9,507 nucleotides of DNA from NCBI GenBank assembly GCA_030621995.1, contig JAUXGP010000045.1, positions 1 to 9,507 on the forward strand. The letters are read 5' to 3'. This document shows, in pieces, positions 6,673 to 9,507 of this stretch. This DNA is from Psychrilyobacter sp. GTDB taxonomy: Bacteria > Fusobacteriota > Fusobacteriia > Fusobacteriales > Fusobacteriaceae. The translations under genes were made by a program, and so were the position numbers. Below the pieces are notes generated by a model. It ran no database searches and was not told the DNA's origin. It saw only the letters and a program-made list of their open reading frames with translations. Positions within the stretch are counted from its first letter, which is position 1, and each line of letters opens with the position of its first letter.

Positions 6673-6756
6673 AAGATCCCTCCAATGTGTATTTTGCACA
6701 AATTTTAAAAGCTAAACCGTAAATTACTCAGATGAATGCAAATATAATTAGAGTAT

Positions 6757-6789
6757 ATAGAACGCGGATACTGAAGTATATACGGATAA
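6757..6789 (+). repeat. Intergenic repeat, copy 2 (AGAACGCGGATACTGAAG element)
   Basis: It matches 5-37 in 32 of 33 positions in the same orientation, 6.75 kb apart. With the copy at the window start it brackets the genes from murP to the small membrane protein. Confidence 0.85.
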
Positions 6790-6824
6790 AAAACAGAAGA
6801 AACAGAGGAGTATAAAAAAACTTA

Positions 6825-6890
6825 GTCACGAATAACACAAATAAACACGAAAATAGGGTTATATTAGTGGTAATACGTGTAATTAGTGAC
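6825..6890. repeat. Imperfect inverted repeat within intergenic repeat block
   Basis: GTCACGAATAACAC (6825-6838) and GTGTAATTAGTGAC (6877-6890) are complementary at 12 of 14 positions, 38 nt apart. The stretch between also contains CACGAAA and TAGTGG words of the same type, so it looks like a decayed repeat that could fold into a long hairpin. No T run follows, so it is not a terminator. Confidence 0.6.
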
Positions 6891-6907
6891 AAAAGAAAAG
6901 GTTTTAA

Positions 6908-6934
6908 ATCTGTGTAATCTGTGTCTAAAAAGGT
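6908..6934 (+). repeat. CTGTGTAATCTGTGTC intergenic element, copy 2
   Basis: It corresponds to 232-258, sharing TGTGTAATCTGTGTC and the A-rich tail. It is internally repetitive (ATCTGTGT twice in tandem). Confidence 0.8.
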
Positions 6935-7080
6935 TTTATTTTAATAGTTAGTGACATTAGCCGGTTTCAAAATTTAGCTTTTTATAAATATAATTTACTT
7001 AAAAAATTAAAAAATCCTTGTAAAATAGTATAGGGTGTATAAAAAAAGCTTAATCTCTAATAAAACTCTAAGAAAAACAG

Positions 7081-7109
7081 TTGACACTACCTATATCTTG
7101 TAGTATCAT
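7081..7109 (+). promoter_or_regulatory. Strong sigma70-type promoter of structured RNA
   Basis: TTGACA (7081-7086) and TATCAT (7104-7109) are exactly 17 nt apart, the best promoter in the window. Initiation about 7 nt downstream would be at 7116, which is precisely the first base of the RNA's closing stem. Confidence 0.85.
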
Positions 7110-7115
7110 TAAATT

Positions 7116-7343
7116 AACAAGAGACCTTACCTATTAGTGACCATCTTGATGTTTTGGGCCTAATGTCGTCGCCGGGGTTGGCGCTGTATATGATAGATCA
7201 GAAAAATCACGAGGGTATAACGAGCCCCTACGGATACTGTATGTTGTATATATCTGACTACCACTTTTTGAAGCAGGCGACCAAAACTATACAGAGGACT
7301 GTAGGTCAGGACTTGTTTAAAGACTTCTACGAGGTCTTTTTTT
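7116..7343 (+). ncRNA. Structured RNA before rapZ, 6S-like or cis-acting leader (candidate)
   Basis: A transcript from the promoter at 7081-7109 would be about 205 nt plus a terminator. It is about 43% G+C against about 15-23% in the 60 nt blocks on either side, a usual sign of RNA genes in AT-rich genomes. AACAAG (7116-7121) pairs with CTTGTT (7312-7317), and CCTTACCTA (7125-7133) pairs with TAGGTCAGG (7302-7310) with one mismatch, giving a long closing stem. After a mostly unpaired zone on both sides (7134-7151 and 7287-7301), TTTTGG/CCAAAA and GTCGCC/GGCGAC continue the rod. Closing stem, central bubble and inner arm match the 6S RNA plan and length, but I do not recognise its sequence. 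A leader or riboswitch controlling rapZ is the main alternative. Confidence 0.65.
7320..7343 (+). terminator. Intrinsic terminator of the structured RNA
   Basis: AAAGACTTC pairs with GAGGTCTTT around a TAC loop, with one wobble pair, and runs into eight T. It lies 66 nt before rapZ, so it either ends a free-standing RNA or acts as a conditional attenuator. Confidence 0.85.
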
Positions 7344-7383
7344 TATACCTATTAAATTAATCCTTATTTTGATAGTATATAGA

Positions 7384-7389
7384 TATAAT
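7384..7389 (+). promoter_or_regulatory. Possible -10 of rapZ-uvrC promoter
   Basis: TATAAT at 7384-7389 lies 20 nt before the rapZ start and after the RNA terminator. No -35 is seen at 17 nt; TTGATA is only 9 nt upstream. If this is not a promoter, rapZ depends on read-through from 7081. Confidence 0.35.
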
Positions 7390-7408
7390 ATTATTTTGAG
7401 GTGAAATG

Positions 7409-8266
7409 ATGGAAATATTGATTATAACCGGGATGAGTGGTGCCGGAAAATCAACAGCACTTAATTATTTTGAAGATCGAGGATATATGACCATAGACAA
7501 TATGCCATGTTTTTTGATAGATGGATTTAAGCTGTCTGTATATAAAGAAAGGATAAAAAAAATAGCCATAGGGATGGATATCAGGTCATTTGAAATAACA
7601 GATGAGTTTTTGGAATTATTGGAAAGTTTAAAGAGAGAGGATGTTTCCTATAAGATCCTTTACTTAGATGCCAAAGATGAAGTGATCTTAAACAGATATA
7701 ATCTAACCAGAAGATACCACCCTCTGGAAAGATCTAATTCCATGGTTGAAAATATCTACTTAGAGAGAAAAATCTTATCTGAAATAAGGGGGCTGGCGGA
7801 TATAATAATAGATACCAGTGATTTTACACCGAAAAATTTGATTGAAAATTTAAAGGGCAAATTGGAAAATAAAAAAATAAGAGATATGGTATTGACCATA
7901 ACTACCTTTGGATTTAAATATGGAGTACCTATAGATTTGGATATGATGTTTGATGCAAGGTCTCTGCGAAATCCATACTATGTAGATGAACTCCGACCCA
8001 AAAATGGAAATGATCAGGAAGTACAAGAATATGTATTAAAGAACAGGGAGAGTGTAGAATACCTGAAAAAGATAGAAGAAATGCTGGAATTTTTACTCCC
8101 ACATTTTATAAAAGAGGGGAAAACTCACTTGACTGTAGGAATAGGGTGCACCGGCGGAAAACACAGGTCGGTAACTTTAGCCAATAAAATTTATGAATAT
8201 TTTAGTGAAAAGGAAAATATTAAGGTATTATTAAATCATAGGGAGCAGGAAAAATGGATTCTTTAA
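7409..8266 (+). CDS. rapZ: RapZ (YvcJ) nucleotide-binding adapter protein
   Basis: This 285-residue P-loop protein belongs to the RapZ/YvcJ family. Walker A is GMSGAGKST (8-16). TRRYHPL follows in the N-terminal kinase-like half. The C-terminal half has the family block TTFGFKYGVPIDLDMMFDAR (about 163-182), GCTGGKHRS (246-254) and a terminal NHRE (276-279). Length is normal. Of two adjacent ATGs (7406 and 7409), the second is preferred because AGGTG (7399-7403) is then 5 nt away rather than 2. In E. coli RapZ guides RNase E to GlmZ and so controls glucosamine-6-phosphate synthase; in Bacillus YvcJ has a less clear role. The strongly basic E. coli C-terminal tail is not evident here, so RNA binding is not assured. 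It overlaps uvrC; rapZ and uvrC are also near neighbours in many clostridia. Confidence 0.95.
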   Translation: MEILIITGMSGAGKSTALNYFEDRGYMTIDNMPCFLIDGFKLSVYKERIKKIAIGMDIRSFEITDEFLELLESLKREDVSYKILYLDAKDEVILNRYNLTRRYHPLERSNSMVENIYLERKILSEIRGLADIIIDTSDFTPKNLIENLKGKLENKKIRDMVLTITTFGFKYGVPIDLDMMFDARSLRNPYYVDELRPKNGNDQEVQEYVLKNRESVEYLKKIEEMLEFLLPHFIKEGKTHLTVGIGCTGGKHRSVTLANKIYEYFSEKENIKVLLNHREQEKWIL

Positions 8267-9507
8267 TGGATAGATATGAGATCCCAGACCTTCCCGGTGT
8301 TTATTTGATGGCGGGGAAAAAAGAGATAATCTATATAGGGAAAGCTAAAAATTTAAAAAAAAGAGTTTCCTCATATTTTAAGAAGGTTCATACAGATAAA
8401 AAAACAATGGAATTGATAGATCGTATAGAAGATTTTAAATTTATAGTGTGCAAGAGTGAATTAGATGCACTTATCTTAGAAAATAACCTGATAAAAAAAT
8501 ATCTGCCAAAATATAATATCCTTCTAAAGGATCAAAAGACCTATCCGTATATCAAAATATCCATAGAAAAGTTTCCTAAAGTTTCTATTATCAGGAGGAC
8601 AAAGGATATAGATGTTAAAAAAGGAGCTTATTTTGGACCATACCCAAATGGAAGCGGTTTTTTATTGAAAAACCTTATAAAGATATTTAAAATAAGGGAT
8701 TGTAAGAGGGATATGGAGAAAACTTATCCTAAACCCTGCCTTAAATATCATATGAATCTCTGTATGGGTCCTTGTATTCATAAGAATATAGAGAAAGAAT
8801 ATAAACAAAATATTGAGAATGCCAAATACTTTCTGAAGGGCAGGGGAGACAAATTATTAAAACAGCTCAAGGAAGATATGAATAGACTAAGCAGCTCTAT
8901 GGAATTTGAAAGAGCCATACAATACAGGGAACAAATTACAGCCATTGAAAATTCATTGAAAACACAGGTAACTGAAGTTTTGAAAGATATAGATGAGGAT
9001 GTGTTTGTGTATAGACAGGATGGAGATATATTATTTTTGACTATATTAAAAATTCGAGATGGAAAGATCATCGGAATAAATAACTTAAAGATAGATATAC
9101 TCATAGAAGATGATATTTTAGTAGAAAGTTTTTTGAGATACTATTCCAATGAAAAGATGCCTAAAAATATAATCTTAGACAATTTATTTACAGGGAAAAA
9201 GGAAATTTTAGAGGGGTGGGCAAAAAGTTTCCTCAATATAAATTTAAAACTATATTTTCCTGTATTGAAGAGCAGGCGAAAAAAACTCTTAGAGATGGCA
9301 TATCTTAATCTGGATGAAGAGATAAAAAAGTATCACAACCAAAAATATGTATTGGAAGAGGGGATGAAAGTTCTCTATGAGACCTTAAATTTAAATAAAT
9401 TCCCCAGAAAAATAGAGTGTTTTGATATATCTAATATTTCCGGGAAAGATGCTGTAGGAGCCATGAGTGTAGCTGTGGAAGGAAGACTGGCTAAGAAGTA
9501 TTATAGA
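8254..9507 (+). CDS. uvrC: Excinuclease ABC subunit C UvrC (incomplete at window end)
   Basis: An open frame of 418 codons runs off the right edge. UvrC makes the 3' and 5' incisions in nucleotide excision repair together with UvrA/UvrB. The GIY-YIG nuclease domain is at 13-90 (Gly15-Val-Tyr17, Tyr27-Ile-Gly29, Arg37, Glu76). Cys149, Cys161, Cys169 and Cys173 have the 12-8-4 spacing of the iron-sulfur cysteines of E. coli UvrC. A UVR motif that binds UvrB lies at about 200-234 (FERAIQYREQI). The RNase H-like second nuclease domain begins at about 385, with the first catalytic Asp at 391 (CFDISNISG). The rest of that domain and the helix-hairpin-helix pair lie outside. Start ATG 8254 has GGGAG/AGGA upstream and overlaps rapZ by 13 nt; an in-frame ATG at 8266 lacks a ribosome binding site. 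Confidence 0.95.
   Translation, partial: MDSLMDRYEIPDLPGVYLMAGKKEIIYIGKAKNLKKRVSSYFKKVHTDKKTMELIDRIEDFKFIVCKSELDALILENNLIKKYLPKYNILLKDQKTYPYIKISIEKFPKVSIIRRTKDIDVKKGAYFGPYPNGSGFLLKNLIKIFKIRDCKRDMEKTYPKPCLKYHMNLCMGPCIHKNIEKEYKQNIENAKYFLKGRGDKLLKQLKEDMNRLSSSMEFERAIQYREQITAIENSLKTQVTEVLKDIDEDVFVYRQDGDILFLTILKIRDGKIIGINNLKIDILIEDDILVESFLRYYSNEKMPKNIILDNLFTGKKEILEGWAKSFLNINLKLYFPVLKSRRKKLLEMAYLNLDEEIKKYHNQKYVLEEGMKVLYETLNLNKFPRKIECFDISNISGKDAVGAMSVAVEGRLAKKYYR

Larger units (their letters stand above)
6673..7080. other. Non-coding region with repeats between membrane protein and structured RNA
   Basis: No coding region is seen in these 408 nt. The stretch contains the second copy of the 33-nt repeat (6757-6789), an imperfect inverted pair (6825-6838 and 6877-6890), and the second CTGTGT element (6908-6934). 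The rest up to the promoter at 7081 is plain AT-rich sequence. A promoter for the minus-strand membrane protein must lie at the left end, but I found no convincing one. Confidence 0.7.

Noticed and set aside
6196..6699. Longer start (167 residues) for the small membrane protein
   Set aside because: The ATG at 6672 has GGAGGG at proper spacing and begins the hydrophobic protein naturally; the outer ATG has no ribosome binding site.
7116..7343. tmRNA, SRP RNA or RNase P RNA
   Set aside because: There is no tag-peptide frame or tRNA-like end, no GGAAG-type SRP apical loop, and it is too short for RNase P with no recognisable conserved regions.
7154..7360. Possible 68-residue protein starting at TTG
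   Set aside because: There is no ribosome binding site, the frame runs through the RNA's stems and its terminator, and the composition is explained by the structured RNA.
8778..9104. 108-residue minus-strand frame
   Set aside because: It lies entirely antisense to uvrC, whose motifs are clear.

Overview
The window looks like chromosomal DNA of a low-GC, diderm (LPS-making), fermentative bacterium. The AT-rich base use, AGA/ATA-rich codons, the gmhA heptose gene, a MurP-type PTS permease and the rapZ-uvrC pair together fit Fusobacteriota (Ilyobacter/Propionigenium/Psychrilyobacter-like). That placement is inference; no rRNA or other marker is present to fix it.

Layout. Positions 1-355 are non-coding: degenerate repeats, then a leader with a perfect 20-bp palindrome just before a PTS EIIBC permease most like MurP (N-acetylmuramate type, 356-1759). 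After an intrinsic terminator comes a GH13 alpha-glucosidase (1885-3498), which converges on a secreted DUF4097-like beta-repeat protein on the minus strand (3537-4352) across a shared bidirectional terminator. Divergent from that gene, a LysR-type regulator (TTG start, 4547-5416) and gmhA (5432-6007) form a two-gene operon closed by a strong terminator. A small minus-strand membrane protein with Mpv17/PMP22-like features (6196-6672) ends toward the same terminator. Positions 6673-7080 are again non-coding and carry a second copy of the repeats seen at the left edge.

The right part is housekeeping. A good sigma70-type promoter at 7081-7109 drives a GC-rich, highly structured RNA of about 205 nt ending in its own terminator (about 7116-7343). 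It has a long closing stem that starts at the predicted first nucleotide, and is a candidate 6S-like RNA or a cis-acting leader of the next gene. Then come rapZ (7409-8266) and overlapping uvrC (8254 to the window end, incomplete).

How the genes fit together. murP plus the GH13 enzyme suggest uptake and cleavage of a carbohydrate, but the two family assignments do not point to one substrate and no murQ or EIIA is present. lysR-gmhA suggests regulated supply of heptose precursor for the LPS core. The matching repeats at positions 5-37/232-258 and 6757-6789/6908-6934 bracket the whole accessory block from murP to the small membrane protein. The most notable unannotated items are the structured RNA before rapZ, the flanking repeats and the palindrome in the murP leader.
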